Assembly: GCA_030159075.1 (NCBI GenBank)
Contig: BROG01000150.1
Coordinates: 372,001 to 436,000 of the forward strand
DNA: 64,000 nucleotides
Source of the DNA: Atrina japonica
Taxonomy: Eukaryota; Mollusca; Bivalvia; Pterioida; Pinnidae
Direction of reading: 5' to 3'
The position numbers and the translations under genes were made by a program. Below, in pieces: positions 27,182 to 40,032 of the stretch (position 1 is the stretch's first letter; each line of letters starts with the position of its first letter). The notes under the pieces were generated by a model, which was not told where the DNA came from, ran no database searches, and saw only the letters and a program-made list of their open reading frames with translations.

Positions 27182-27659
27182 ATTGGTCTGTCATATTGTG
27201 AATTTTAAATTTTCCTGATAGGAGTAAAAATAAAATCTAAGTTGTTATGTTGATCTTATATTTTCATCCACCCAGTTAATTCCAAATCTACAATACCGGT
27301 GATACACGTCAAGGTTTTCTTACCCACGTCGTTCCTCAAACACTGTGACAGATTACATTTCATATTTGGCAGTCAGTGGTGGCGACATCTAGCGCCGATC
27401 CAAAATATCACTTAGATTGAACCGACATTGACCCCTTACTTTAGCCAATGAAAAGACTCGTGGCACAACATGCATGTCGCCATTATTCTGTGTTTACGTA
27501 CTTTACCCTGTATCATGTGGTCGATGCGTAATCGATTGTTAGACGCGTTCTTATTGGCTCAGGAAGCGGTACTCGCAGCCAATGGAAATCGACGCCGCGA
27601 AGTCACAATATACAGGCCAGATCTGTCAAGGTGTGTGAGTAACGAAGTGGATTGGAATT
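27182..27659. other. CpG-richer stretch with CCAAT motifs, no gene recognised
   Basis: Higher CG content than its flanks. CCAAT or ATTGG occurs near 27444, 27554 and 27579, and a CTCF-like core lies at 27378-27396. The 83-codon frame (27470-27721) runs into a SINE-like fragment and is not convincing. Confidence 0.4.
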
Positions 27660-27815
27660 CCTTGACTTGGGAAGATGGAAAGACCCATGGCTTTCACTTC
27701 TTAAACCGAGCAGCTCAGTAACTTACTTTATTTAAAGTTTCAAGCATGATCATGTACTTAGAATCGAACTGTCAACTTCCGCTTGCGAGTCGAACACTCT
27801 AACCCTCTTATTCGC
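27660..27815 (-). mobile_element. SINE-like fragment with antisense tRNA-like head
   Basis: gaatcgaactgtcaacttcc, then gcttgcgagtcgaacactct and aaccctctta (27762-27811), is the complement of a tRNA-like A box/anticodon/B box. A block just upstream (ggaaagacccatggctttca) resembles tgaaagatccatgacttcca near 36620. Confidence 0.45.
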
Positions 27816-28745
27816 CTTTAGTGACCTGTCGGAGAAAAATAACCCCGAAATTTCAATACAAAAATATGATCGCCGACTACTTTTAGAAGTTCAAACCGAT
27901 CTGAAATAGATTAAGGGGAAAAAAGACATTTTTCAACAAATCAATCTTTATCGAATGGGAAAATAGTCTAAACATCATTATGGTTTGCCATCCCACTACT
28001 TTCAATGTATTAAATTCTTAATTTCCAAGCTGGTCCGCAGATAAGCTTTGATGTCCGAAGATAATGATTGTAAAGTCGTTTAAAAGTCTTATTGGAATTT
28101 TTAATATGTTTCTCGTTATGTTGAGGTGTATTAATTCCCATATATATGCAGACGACTACAATACCAAATTTATGATGTATGGGTAGGAAAATGGGGTTTT
28201 GATATAAAATACCCTTATCAGAAACCTTTGCTATGCAAAACACTCGGTTTATCGCCCTCGACAATGATAGTACGGAATAAAATCAGTTTAACATTCAAAA
28301 TCGAATTATTAAAACGGTTTTATTTAAAAACGACTGCCACAACCCCCTATAATATTTTCGTATCATTAGTGTAACAATAATGTCCTGGTTGTAAATAGAT
28401 TTTTAAAAACCATCTTTTGTGAAAATTAACCCGAGCTCGAATACATATCAATACAAATCACATAATAAAAGTGATGAGACAGAGACACTTTCAAAAATTC
28501 TCCCAAACAATTCTTGTCTAGTAACGCCTGTTTCTATATCTTCTAAAACACCAAAAGACGTATTTGACAATACGATCGGGCTCGTTATTGCCCCAACGAC
28601 AATAAACTGCCAATAATTACCGCAGCAACATGTGAAAACTGACCGGTATTAAGAATAAAGTATTTCAGTATTATTGTAGATTTCACGGCTGACCTACCCT
28701 GGACTTCATGTAAGATTGTACATTATCTTTTCTAGTTACGGTTAT

Positions 28746-28746
<1 letters not shown>

Positions 28747-28778
<32 letters not shown>
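28747..28778. repeat. Poly(T) run
   Basis: 32 consecutive T. Could be the poly(A) tail of a minus-strand retroelement, but no element is recognised next to it. Confidence 0.9.
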
Positions 28779-28779
<1 letters not shown>

Positions 28780-29067
28780 TACTTCAAAGACAAATGCAAA
28801 AGCGGCCAGAGTGCTAACATGGCTCATTTTAAAGCATCTTTGGGTAAGCTTTCAGAATAAAATACATATCTTTTAAAATCACAACTACTTAAAAAACAAG
28901 GGTCATTGGTAGCTATGAATATGAAATGCGGCTATGAAGCACTTTTCAGTTGTGAAAGCGAAAAATTCTATACTTAAAAAGTTTGGTATGTTAGCAACTT
29001 TACTTTTACTTTTACTGGTTTAGACCCTCATGTTATACACCCAAAGACGTAAGTATATTCCAGCATT

Positions 29068-29068
<1 letters not shown>

Positions 29069-29144
<76 letters not shown>

Positions 29145-29162
29145 GTGCGTGCGTGCGTGTGT
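29069..29162. repeat. (CT)n plus (GTGC)n microsatellite
   Basis: ct tract to 29140 then gtgcgtgcgtgcgtgcgtgt. Confidence 0.97.
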
Positions 29163-29504
29163 TGTATTTCCATCACTGAATATTCTGCCCACCCTGTTCG
29201 GTCAGATTCATCACTTACAAGTTGCTACTTCCCAATAAAACAAGCTGTGGTTCAATTCACAATCAAACGCTCATGTCTTGTTTCTACTTCGTTCCCAAGG
29301 TAAAATAAATCGTGTTTGACAAGATTACGCCCCGAGAAGTAAGCAATTCCTGATTATTGTAAATTGCCATAACAATGGCAAAAATATCACCGAATTTTGG
29401 TCATAACGGATGCCAACCGAGATCTGAATGATTTTTTAATTTTTTTTACTAAGGTTAAAAATCAAGCAAACAGACAAAAACGAACAGACAGATCGACAGA
29501 CTAA

Positions 29505-29585
29505 AACAGTATGACCCCCACCCGGTTTTCGAACCCTGTGCCTAAAAATCGTAGCCCTTCACTATCAAATGTGCGCATCTTCCTA
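29505..29585 (-). mobile_element. tRNA-like SINE fragment
   Basis: The minus strand carries a B-box-like gggttcgaaaaccgg and a weak A-box region. The preceding aaacagtatgacccccaccc also occurs at about 7030-7055, marking a dispersed repeat. Confidence 0.4.
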
Positions 29586-31069
29586 AAAGTGGCGAATACT
29601 AGTTAAACAACAATAACACACAAAAAATGACACCCGAATCTATTTCACGATTTGTTTGGATTACTATTGTTGTTTTATGTTTTTCACTTCTATACAAACG
29701 CTCACTAGCTATAGGTAGAGTACCCCACAATTTGACCCGCGATAAAGACTGATACTAATTCAGTTAATCAATCAGTCAATCAATTAAAATTAATTTCATG
29801 CGGCGTGACTACTAAAAGCTTTTACCACACGCCGGAACTACCAGCAGCGTATAACCGGAAACGGAATAACGTGCAACTATGTTGATGTCTGTTACACGAG
29901 ACTGATACTAATGTCGTTACGTTTTTTTTTACGTGTCACGCCTAGTCTTACTATGGGACCTCAGTTTTAAGGCTAATCCCAAAAGACCCGAGACTGCCAC
30001 TTCTTACGTTGAGCGCTATATGTACCCAAACACACTCTAACCGGGATGGACGCCAATTGCGAACCGAAAGCTCTACTACTATAAAACCTCTGGTTTGTTT
30101 TATGCACAGATGGTGTGCATATTGTTTTTTTTTTAATGAATTCAATATAATTTAGATTCGGTTTACCCCTTGAGACAAATTCATTTTAAATAGCATATTG
30201 CAGTTGACATGTAAAAACGATGCTTTTTGTGGCCAACTAAGTTTTCTTTTAATAGTTTTATCTCTAACATTGCTCTAAAGCGTTCACTAAAGAAAGGGGT
30301 ACAATAACGTTTAATATCGGGTATATATTTTCGGGTATTTCACAATTGCTTAATAGGCATGGAGTTTTTTTCTAGCACATCAAAAGGTGTACTTAGGGAA
30401 TTTCTTCAAAGCTTTATACATGAGACCACGAGACGTGCTAATATAAAAATGTTTCTCCAAGGAATGAGGAGAGTGCCAAAATGTATCTTTTAAGTTTAAT
30501 TTTAGGGTACAATTTCAAAAAATGATACCCCCATGGTAAAGATCTTATCGTTTGTATGGAGCGTAGATCGTTTAGTTCCAAGCGATCACGTTTCACATAT
30601 TGAAGACCTCATAATTCTATCATTAGTATTTTTACGGGCAGGAAAAACGGGATAACACCATTAAATTCCGAGTTCACCCGGTTTTATATTTTTTCATACT
30701 TTTTTCCTATTTACTTTATGACTATCAAATTCTGAAAATTCGTATATCAGTTTACCAGTACTCTTATACTGAAATGCAAACCCTCTAATTTAAAAAAAGA
30801 AACACTTTTCCGTTTTCTAACGGAAGTTTTTTCTAAAAAAAACCAAAGTATTGTAAAGTTTCCGAGCACCTGCTTAAAAAGTGTAATTAAGAGACAAAAA
30901 TTGTATAAAATAGAAAAAAATAAGATAAGCACACGGATTCTGGACATTTAAAAATGCACCTTGTCCAATTACAACCCAGACTTTTAGTTTACAAGATGCG
31001 GTGCTTTGAATCATGGTGGGATAGTTTATGTGTGGTATATATCTAGACACTTTTGAATTTTTGAATTTT

Positions 31070-31325
31070 GAATATTGTTTTACACCACACTCAACAATTT
31101 TTCAGTTAAATTGTGGCGGCCAGATTTTAATGGAGGAGAAAATCCGGCTTACCAATGTACCCGGGAAGAGACCACCGGCCTTCTGCAAGTATCTGGCAAA
31201 CTTCGCAAAAATCCGCTGGACTCTTTTTATCAGAAGCCCAACCTCAGCTGTGGGAAAGTTCGTTCGCGCCGTCCGGATTATGTTATACTCTATAATTCTG
31301 TTTCGTTTGGGAATAGATCCTAGGT
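31070..31325 (-). mobile_element. SINE tail copy 2
   Basis: The block from about 31074 (ttttacaccacactcaac) to 31205 matches the 26.2-kb copy. It contains aatttttcagtt, gtggcggccag, aatgtacccgggaagagacc and accggccttctgcaag. A diverged B-box-like antisense segment (gggaatagatcctaggtc) follows at about 31308-31325. Open frames at 31028-31465 are repeat shadows. Confidence 0.6.
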
Positions 31326-31639
31326 CCCTAGTCTATGTTGTCCATTTGGTCGAGTCTATACCAGTTCGATCGTGGGACACTGTTAACCTGATGTCAATGG
31401 CTGGGTTCTCATTAAAACTGTTTTGTTTTCGCTTCAAATTTTACGGCCCCGCCGACCGCCTATAGGTGAAGGGTCACAAATATCGACTTGTGCAATGGAT
31501 AGTGAGAGTACTGTAATGTGTCACGTCTCTCGTTTAATTCTTAGCCGAAAAACTCGCATGATGGATTTCACGTTTTGTTTTGAGCTCTGGTACGAACGAA
31601 AAGTCACTATATTTTAACAGAAGTCTTAGGCATGACTCG

Positions 31640-31705
31640 GCATTGGGAATCGAACCGGGGGTACATCCGCTTGCTAGACTTGAAATGCTGTAATTCATCT
31701 GGTCA
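31640..31705 (-). mobile_element. tRNA-like SINE head
   Basis: The minus strand contains cccggttcgattcccaatgc, a near-consensus B box. It is preceded by tctagcaagcgg, an anticodon-stem-like segment. It may belong to the SINE tail at 31.1 kb or to a separate insertion. Confidence 0.5.
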
Positions 31706-32477
31706 CCCACGAGCGGTTCTCACGGAATATAAACTCTTACAAAACATAAATTAAAGGGGAGTCACATTTGACAAAAAAAAAAAACAAAAAAAAAACAAAA
31801 AAAACAACTTGATTAGAAATATTTTAGAAATCCTTACTAACTGATGTTTTAGTCGGGAATGATAAACATAGATTGCTCAAATTTTACAACATATGCGAAT
31901 GTAACGTTTGTCTTTTAGTCCTTACTAAAAATACCGAACCGAAACAATATACACTGTTTCGTATATTTTTGAATCGGCCCAATGAAAATGATTATGTTTT
32001 ATTATTGAATATTAGTTCTTCTCTGTTAAACGCGTATCAAATATCGATCACGTGATCTGAAATCAATCCGAATCTTAACAAAGCTTTTAGCTTACTCTTC
32101 TTTCTCCTTTTGATTTTCTTTCTCAAATCGCACCTGAAAACTTTATCTGCCAACAAATCTGATAACTGAAAGCAGTTTGAAGTTTCTTAAAAGTTCAATT
32201 CAATTATATTATTGTGAACACCACATGGGTAATAATTAGAATGACCACAATATTAACCGACCGATTGGAGCGAAAGATCGGTTTCCCGAACAAACAGATG
32301 GAGGAATCCATTCACAGTGAGCGCGATGTTGATATCACAAAAGAAAGAAACTTTATTAGATGTCGATTTCATACATGTTAAAAGCTAATTCCCACGGGTG
32401 ATCTCTTGTAAATGGTGTCCATTATCAAAAGAGATAGAAACTAGATGATAATTGAAATAGTACCAAAATTAACGAAA

Positions 32478-32685
32478 ATGTACTCCAAGGCGCGTGTATG
32501 TAAATATTCAAAAGCATTTACGTTGTATATATTGTACTCCAAGGCGCGTGTATGTAAAGTTCTGTGGTACGTTGTATATATTGTACTCCAAGGCGCGTGT
32601 ATGTAAAGTTCTGCGGTACGTTGTATATATTGTACTCCAAGGCGCGTGTATGTAAAGTTCTGCAGTACGTTGTATATATTAAAGC
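32478..32685 (+). repeat. 49-bp tandem repeat, four copies
   Basis: tactccaaggcgcgtgtatg starts at 32481, 32535, 32584 and 32633. The last three periods are 49 bp; the first is 54 bp and more diverged. Confidence 0.9.
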
Positions 32686-33030
32686 TCACGGTGTCGTCTT
32701 TCATAGGTTGTCGTGTGTAAGGGTCAAAATGTTATTTTCGCGTGAATTGATTGTTTTGTTGTTGATATTTGTTTTGCTTTTGTTGTTTTAAATTTGTTTT
32801 TGGACAATTACATCATATTAAGTTGAACAGATCTATATCGACCAAAATTGAAATAACGATTAACTAATGTAATTGAGACTTTTTTCTACATGCTCTCCCA
32901 TTAGTTTGTACAAAGCGCCTTCAAATTTAGACAGTGTAGGTCTTTTTTCGCACCTTGCATTAACAAGGAATGTAGTTTTCAAACAATACACTGGATTATT
33001 TTTTTCGTCAGTTGATAGAAAAATTATGTC

Positions 33031-33200
33031 TATAGTCCGACGGTCCGATAGTCCGACAATATAATCGTTTGATTTGGTAATTAAGAATCGAAGTACTCTG
33101 CGTTTGTATGTGGGAAAGGAAAGCAAAATCACGCACAACGTGTATATTTCGTGATGGTCGAAGTGTACTTTACTGTGGGACTAACGGACCGTAGGACAAT
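33031..33200. repeat. Foldback element with 'gtccgacggtccg' arms
   Basis: gtccgacggtccgatagtcc at 33037 pairs with gtgggactaacggaccgtag at 33175-33194, with about three mismatches over 23 bp. Confidence 0.6.
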
Positions 33201-33429
33201 CGAACCATCGAAATATAAAGAATGTAAGCGTATATAAGCAAATATAAGGATGCTACCGTATATTTTAGGGTACACAATTATTGTTACAAGGTCGGAACTG
33301 AAATATCCGAAGAAAACTAGATACATAATATCTTTTGCGATAAATTCCGTGACCCATCCGTTTCATTTCTTTTGACTAGGATTGGGCAAAAGAACGGTCA
33401 ACATCCGTTTTATAGACGTTTTAGGCGAG

Positions 33430-33500
33430 TGACCCAGACTTTGAATCGATCCCGGATCCACAAGCTTGCGAAACGAGCGCTCTTAACATTGAACTGTTGT
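33430..33500 (-). mobile_element. tRNA-like SINE head
   Basis: The minus strand reads aatgttaagagcgctcgttt then cgcaagcttgtggatccggg and atcgattc. These are A-box-like, anticodon-arm-like and B-box-like segments in tRNA order. Confidence 0.45.
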
Positions 33501-34099
33501 ATGAGTTCTCTGAACGATTATATTTTAATTGATATCTAAAGAGTGTAATGATAGTATTTTAGTATTCCGCTGTTTGTTTTATTTACAAATCACAGACGTG
33601 TTTGAGAGAGCCGAGCCTATTGCCGAGAAAAAAATATACATTTCTCCCCTGATATACTACCACCTTTCGTTATTTCTTAATTTTGGCGGTATAACGGTTT
33701 TGGCAATACATCGAGGTTTACCATTTTCGAGGTGTGGTTGTTTTCATGACCTTAATCCCTGCTGTAAGCCCATGTCATACCCTATTTACAACTCATTACC
33801 TTAAAACTGGGTTATTTTGGCCATTGTTTAAGTTTGTCCAAATTGGCAATCCTATTGAAAAAGCCAAAATTAAACCGTCCAAAATATTTATAGAACACTG
33901 ACGTGTTTGAGAAAGCCTATTGCCGAGAAAAAGTAATACATGTATAGTATGAAGAGTCTAAAGTTCCATAACTCTGGCAAGAATTATCGAATCTTGACTA
34001 TAATTGAATTTTCCGATAAATCCTTGATTAAAAGCAGTTTCCTATATTTTGTTAAACTTTGAGGACAGAAACTCGGGTTATTTGACGGAAACCCAAAAT

Positions 34100-34335
34100 A
34101 CAGCAATTAGACAAATGGAAAAACAGACAAGCGGGAATCGGACAGACAAATGAAAAAAAAGACAAGCGGACAAACACACAAGCGGACAAACATACAAAGG
34201 GACAGACGCATAAGCGGACAAATATACAAGGGGCAAGCGGACAAACACAGAAGCGGGTAAACATACAAGTGAACACAAACACAGAAGCGGAAAATAGACA
34301 CATGGATAAACAGACAATCACACAAGCGAACAGGA
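34100..34335 (+). repeat. Degenerate 'agcggacaaacacaca' tandem repeat
   Basis: A roughly 16-bp motif (acaagcggacaaacacac and variants) repeats across about 235 bp. Three overlapping minus-strand open frames here are artefacts. Confidence 0.75.
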
Positions 34336-35469
34336 TTGATTATCAATTTGAAAGGGGTAATTTCCTTTAAGTTTGTTGCCAGTTGCAATACCATATATTC
34401 CCAATACCTAAACACCGTTTACGACTTCAATATTCATGTTTATAGCTAACAGATTTTACAACCTCATTTAGAAAAAAATATATAATATTGAGCAAACAAT
34501 CAATAAATATTTGGAGTAATAAGTCGACTGCAAAGAAAAAATGAAATATGATTAGTATTTTGAAACCGACACTTCACATCAACTACGACAGTTGAAAACG
34601 TTTAACACGATGTAAGGTAGATAACTCTCTGTAATATTTGTTTGGCGTTTTGAGTAAACCAAACATCCAAGAAGCAGTAAACATTATACATATTTTGATG
34701 ATGAAAAATAATATAGAAACATAAATAGATAAAGTAATTTTAAGCGGATCCAATATTTCTAATATCATGGGTTTTTTTATTTTTAAATTTACTTTTTTAC
34801 AAGAATATTTTCGAATATTTTGTCACCTGATTTTGTGATCGCAACATCAAACCAAACACCGAAACATACGGTTCAATGTCTGCTAATCTGATCATTATTT
34901 TCTCCTTATCAACTTTTAATTACTAAAAACAAATTTTACACCTCAAAAATCCACCTTGTCATTCCTGGCTGTGCGTTACGCAATGAATTCTGGGGAACCC
35001 ATTGTCGGTGCTAGCGCTTGATCAACGAGGACAACAAATTGAAACCGGATCACATGAGTTCTGCTTCCACATTGTCAGTTTCGGACAAAACATTCAAATC
35101 AAACGTCGAAACAGCCGAAATTTAGACAGCAACTTGAAATAAAAGGGGATTAACGTCTTTTGATACAAAGTAATGATGGGCATTCAAGCATGCGTACTCC
35201 ACAGGAAGTTAATCAATGGTAATAAAGGAAGTTTCTCGCTGATTTGAGCTAGAGACGTCTTATTTGGTCAGAAAGACAAAACAGCAAAGAAAATTGATGA
35301 ATATAAAAATCAATTAAGGTACTTTTACATTCGATGGGGAAAAGGTACCCTTGCTATAACGACTGTCGAAGATAACTTTTGCTGCTGTCGTCAAGTTTTA
35401 ATAACAATAACCAGTGGCTAGAAATCCGTTTCTTATTGAACGACTGTCCGAAGGAAAAAAAATCTACCA

Positions 35470-35492
35470 GAGAGAGAGAGAGAGAGAGAGTT

Positions 35493-35528
<36 letters not shown>

Positions 35529-35541
35529 CTGGAGAGAGATC

Positions 35542-35570
<29 letters not shown>
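35470..35570. repeat. Interrupted (GA)n microsatellite
   Basis: Several ga runs separated by gtttgtg, agactg and atcta. Confidence 0.96.
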
Positions 35571-35575
<5 letters not shown>

Positions 35576-35707
35576 GTCTGTAGAATAAAGATGCGTTTAG
35601 ACTGATTTAAAGACTGGTAATCTAATTTCATATCTTAAATTCCAATATAAAAAGCATAATTATCTATTTACCCATTTATAGAAACCGATTGAATAAAATC
35701 AGGAGCA

Positions 35708-35718
35708 CTAATAACAAC

Positions 35719-35761
<43 letters not shown>

Positions 35762-35800
35762 TTAATAATAATAATAATAATAAAAATAAAAATAACAATA
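35708..35800. repeat. (AAT)n microsatellite
   Basis: aat triplets with a few aac, att and aaa variants. Confidence 0.96.
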
Positions 35801-37135
35801 TTCATAAAATCGAAATTTCTAATTTCCTGCCGGTAAAATGTACCAACAATCGAATTATTTAATTTTTATGGGGTTTTAACACTCTTTCGAAATGTACTTA
35901 GCCGCCGTAAAAGTAATAAAAGTAAGGGATATTGATGTATGTATTAAGATTATTTAGACTGATAAAATATATACTTGGTACAGTTTAAGACGCGTGTTGG
36001 TCTTTAATACGCTTTATCTTGTGGTGTGATCGCGCTTGCGCCGATCATGTCGTCCTGTCGTGGGGGTTATGCGTCGCCCTCTCTTGTTATCTTTAACAGC
36101 AATCAAAGAATTATTTTGACAGAGGAATTAATAAAGCTTTTAGCGGTTGTAAATGATAAAAGTCTAAAACTTATTTTGGATATACAAAAACACCTTGATG
36201 TCACAATAATTGCGACTTAAAAATAAAATGTCGCATTTTATGGCAAGATAAGCTATGGACGACACGGCACCAGGTATACAAAAAGACTGATCCCAGACAC
36301 ATTATGGTCAGATATGAACTAATTCGTCAACAATGACTATATTTAGTACATTTTGCTTCTTTGTGAATTTTGAATTGTCCATGTTCTGTTAATAAATCAC
36401 TCGTACATATGATACATTGACCTCAGCGAATCTCATTCCTGTGAGTCTGTCAACCGGCTTGTGACCCTCGCCAAGAATTGTTAACATATATAGGGATACG
36501 TTACCAGTCTTGGGTAAAATGACACAAATTTTGACTTTCGCTATGGACTGACACCGGTTATGGTTATTTAAAATGCTTGCACGGATGTCATGACACGGGA
36601 CATTGTTTTTAAGTTCCATCTGAAAGATCCATGACTTCCACTTCTTATAATGTCAAACGCGATATGCGAATGAACAGTCACTACTTTTACAAGAATATTA
36701 TGTGCGGCACGATAACGTGACAAAAAACCTCCATACTGTTCAGATATTAATATTGATAACTTGATGATTTTTCAATCAATAAAAAATACCAGGATTATAA
36801 ATACTATATTTGATAATAACAGATTCGACCCTCTACCAGTGTATCGACAAAGGTTAATACATACAATATTCTGTCATGTATTCGATTTAAGGTCACTGAT
36901 AGAGGTTTCAACCTTTCCTAGAATGGAAGTACGATAACCTGTTGAGGTCGAATTGGAGTTTGGAATATCCAATGATACAGTTGTACACCTATAAATAAAA
37001 CCAAGGCATTAAAATATATAAAAATTTCTGAATATTAGATATAAATCCGAGATTAAAATAAAAGCTCAACAATCTATCACTTTCACGTTCATGCAATATT
37101 AAAATTTTATTTTCACTCCGATTTGATTTGATTTT

Positions 37136-37262
37136 GAAATGTGTTTTACTCCACGAAGAACAGTTTTTTTGTTATATGGTGGCAGCCAGTATTTAATGGT
37201 GGTGGAGAGAATCTGGTAACAATGTACACAGGAAGAGACCACCGGCCTTCCGCAAATAAACT
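37136..37262 (-). mobile_element. SINE tail copy 3
   Basis: It starts gtgttttactccacgaagaa at 37141. It retains ttatatggtggcagccagta, aacaatgtacacaggaagag and accaccggccttccgcaaat. No tRNA-like head follows, so it is a truncated copy. Confidence 0.6.
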
Positions 37263-37820
37263 GGTTCTTTCATTCCGAAGTAGTTACTTTTCTTTTTCAA
37301 GAGTTACCTCCCGTTTAAGCAAACAGCTTTCTGAATAAATCAGCTGGATCTGGTTTGGGAGATTGGTTTTGAAAATTTAATACATGAAAAAAACTAACGA
37401 CAGTTTATAAGTAAGTACAACTAACTTCTCCTGTCACATCAGAAACAAATGCAAACGTTACATTGCGTAAAAAAATACTTCAAATATGTATCATTGTTTT
37501 TGCTGACTGACACATATACACGGGTTATGAATAAATCTTCATACAACTGTTTTATGAGCAGAAATTGACATAATAATCAGTATGGCGTTTAATTAAGACA
37601 TTTCCATTACTACATGTATAATTAAAACTATAAATACTGCTGCTACTAATTTTGTTTTCAAAAGTCCAGAAATGATAAAAATAAAAATTTCTGAATTCAG
37701 CTTGGTGATACATATATCATCCATTGAATTAGTTAAAACACAAAGTATACTGCAACAGCAGTTTTATTTTTATTCTTTATTCATGCTAAAATCTACGTTC
37801 ATCACGTTCGTAATACCGAG

Positions 37821-38040
37821 TGCCTTCGATACCCAAACCGTTCTTTGAGTCGATTTTGAAGCTTAGGCCTCCATCAAGGCGAGTATGTCTGTTTGGCTGG
37901 TTTCAGCAAGGCGAGTATGTCTGTTTGGTTGGTTTCAGCAAATAATACAAACTGCCTTCGATACCCAAACCGTTCTTTGCGTCGATTTTGAATCCTAAGC
38001 CTCAAGCGAGCATGTCTGTTTGGCTGAATTCAGCAAATAT
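37821..38040 (+). repeat. 132-bp tandem duplication
   Basis: tgccttcgatacccaaaccg occurs at 37821 and 37953, with the following ~75 bp conserved. A nested ~40-bp repeat (aaggcgagtatgtctgtttg, ggtttcagca) lies between the two. Confidence 0.75.
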
Positions 38041-38149
38041 ATTTGATAATGATACATCAATTCTGTCAAATCATTTAATTTCGGTTGTTGTTCCAGTCTG
38101 CGTCGATGAAATGTATGTTACATAGCCTAACTCATATAGAGGTTACACC

Positions 38150-38373
38150 TAATTACTACATAGGAAAAAACGAACCGTACGCGCATTCATTTTTGCGCAT
38201 GTGATATTTTAATTAAATATCACTCTGGAATGATCGAGGCAGTGAAAAATACTCAACGCTTATTGTACAATGAAATCGCTAGAATTTATGAAGAGGAAAA
38301 ATATACATAATTACCACATAGAAAAAAAAACCGAACTGTACGCGCATACAGTTCTGCGCATGTGATATTTTTA
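38150..38373 (+). repeat. Direct repeats flanking a dispersed segment
   Basis: gtacgcgcattcatttttgc then gcatgtgatatttt (about 38178-38211) recurs as gtacgcgcatacagttctgc then gcatgtgatatttt (about 38338-38371). The segment between (about 38221-38305: tactcaacgcttattgtaca, ctagaatttatgaagagg) recurs alone at about 40125-40180. Confidence 0.65.
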
Positions 38374-39844
38374 GCCGGGCATATCGTCAAAGGCGGCTAT
38401 AGCAGTCATCGAATTGTGCGCATGTTTTTGGTCTCCACAGTACCACCAGAACAAATGAAACTGCGTGCGCGATATGATATAGTGTATGTATGTAATGTAA
38501 ATAAAAGTGTATTAAATGTTCTGGTGTTGATCATACAGTTGTTTCATTTATAGATACAGAATTTTCATCTTATCATAAATAGTGAATTGGAAGGTGTTTG
38601 TATATATCCGTATACGAAGAGCTAGACAATCTCTATAATAGTAATACACAGAGTTGTCGGTGTTTTTGATCGAGAAAGCTAAGCAGAAACGCGGCAAAGT
38701 CTTGCGGAAAAAAGTGTCGGTCAAAATATTGTGAATAAGAATATATAACAGGTAAAATGTGCCCCATATGTTGTTATTCGATATATTAATACAATAACAA
38801 TTATGTTTTAACCTGTCATTTGCTGATAAAAATATGAATTTTGAATACTTAACTGTCTAAAGAAATAATCGGCGAGTAAAACCTGTAATCAATGCGACTG
38901 AAATGTATCATTCTTATAGCTTTTTATAACATGAAAACAGATAGATAATAGGCCTGTTTTGAAATATTAAGGATTTATTGTTCACCTCGTGTAACTCTCA
39001 AATGGTATTAAAGTTAATTATTTGAATAAGGACACGTTTCAACAACACTGTTTTAACGTGTTGTTAAAAGTTGTAGGCGTCAAAACGAGGCTTTACCGGA
39101 AAAAGCAATAATATATGATTTCACCTACCGCTAACTCAAAAACAGTCAAGATGAGAAGTTTTGGGGATCTTAAATGTGAGTTTTGAACTATTAATTAGAC
39201 AATAATCAAGAGTATATCTTATAGTATAATTAAACGATAAAAAATGTACGGTCGTCGAACCTCATATTAAACGGACACAGTGGGTAAAATATTTTATATC
39301 TTAATTGTTAAACTCTTAATGTCAATCCGTGTCATATAAAATCGTTATTAAGTCATTTTTTCAAATACGGAGACATTGTAAATATTGTTCGCAAGCTACG
39401 AGTCGATCAAATATCTAATGAGATGAGGTAACTGTTGAAAGAACTGTGTTTATGTCACTCAGTAACAAGAACTAAATGCACTGATATTTTTTTGTGAAAC
39501 AGTCATAAATAAACAGATTATTATTAAATAATAATAAAAAAATTGATAGACAGAATCAAATTATTAAATGAATAAATAAACAAAATAATAAATACAAGGA
39601 TGAACAAATAAATAGATAGATGATATATAAATACTAATGATTGGACAAATAGAAAGATAAACAAATAATGATATAGGAATAAATAAATGTATCATGATAG
39701 ATACAGGCCTTTGTATGAATAAAGAAATAAAACACGATCTGAGAGTATTGATGAATCAATCACAACAACAGAATGAAAATAGGCAATATTATTACTTGGG
39801 TATTTGTAAACCGATAAGCTGTACTGCTTTTAGCATAAACTGAA

Positions 39845-40032
39845 TGCATAGGCGTCGGAACCGGGGGGCGAGGGGGGCTTAGCGCCCCCCCCCCCCCCCA
39901 CTTTTTTTTGCAAAGATAGACATAGGTGTTGAAAATTGGGGCTTAGCCCCCAGACGTTTCTGGCGTGTGTGTTTGTATTTTAAGTTGGTTTAGCCCCCCC
40001 CCCCCCCACTTTCAATTTGCTTCCGACGCATA
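39845..40032. mobile_element. GC-rich short element with 'gcgtcggaa' terminal inverted repeats
   Basis: gcgtcggaa (about 39852-39860) and ttccgacgc (40021-40029) bound about 180 bp. The interior holds long C and G runs (gcgccccccc..., ggggcttagccccc, tagcccccccc). An eroded relative may lie at about 42838-43005 (ggcgtagaaagcaaat, ggccagcccccat). Confidence 0.6.

Larger units (their letters stand above)
34336..37135. other. No gene recognised
   Basis: Spacer with (GA)n and (AAT)n microsatellites. The block near 36600-36680 resembles the SINE-like fragment at 27.7 kb. No coding support. Confidence 0.55.

Noticed and set aside
31028..31465. 145-codon open frame as a gene
   Set aside because: It reads through the SINE tail block shared with three other positions and has no domain.
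34052..34415. Three overlapping Cys/Val/Leu-rich minus frames
   Set aside because: They arise from a ~16-bp degenerate tandem repeat.
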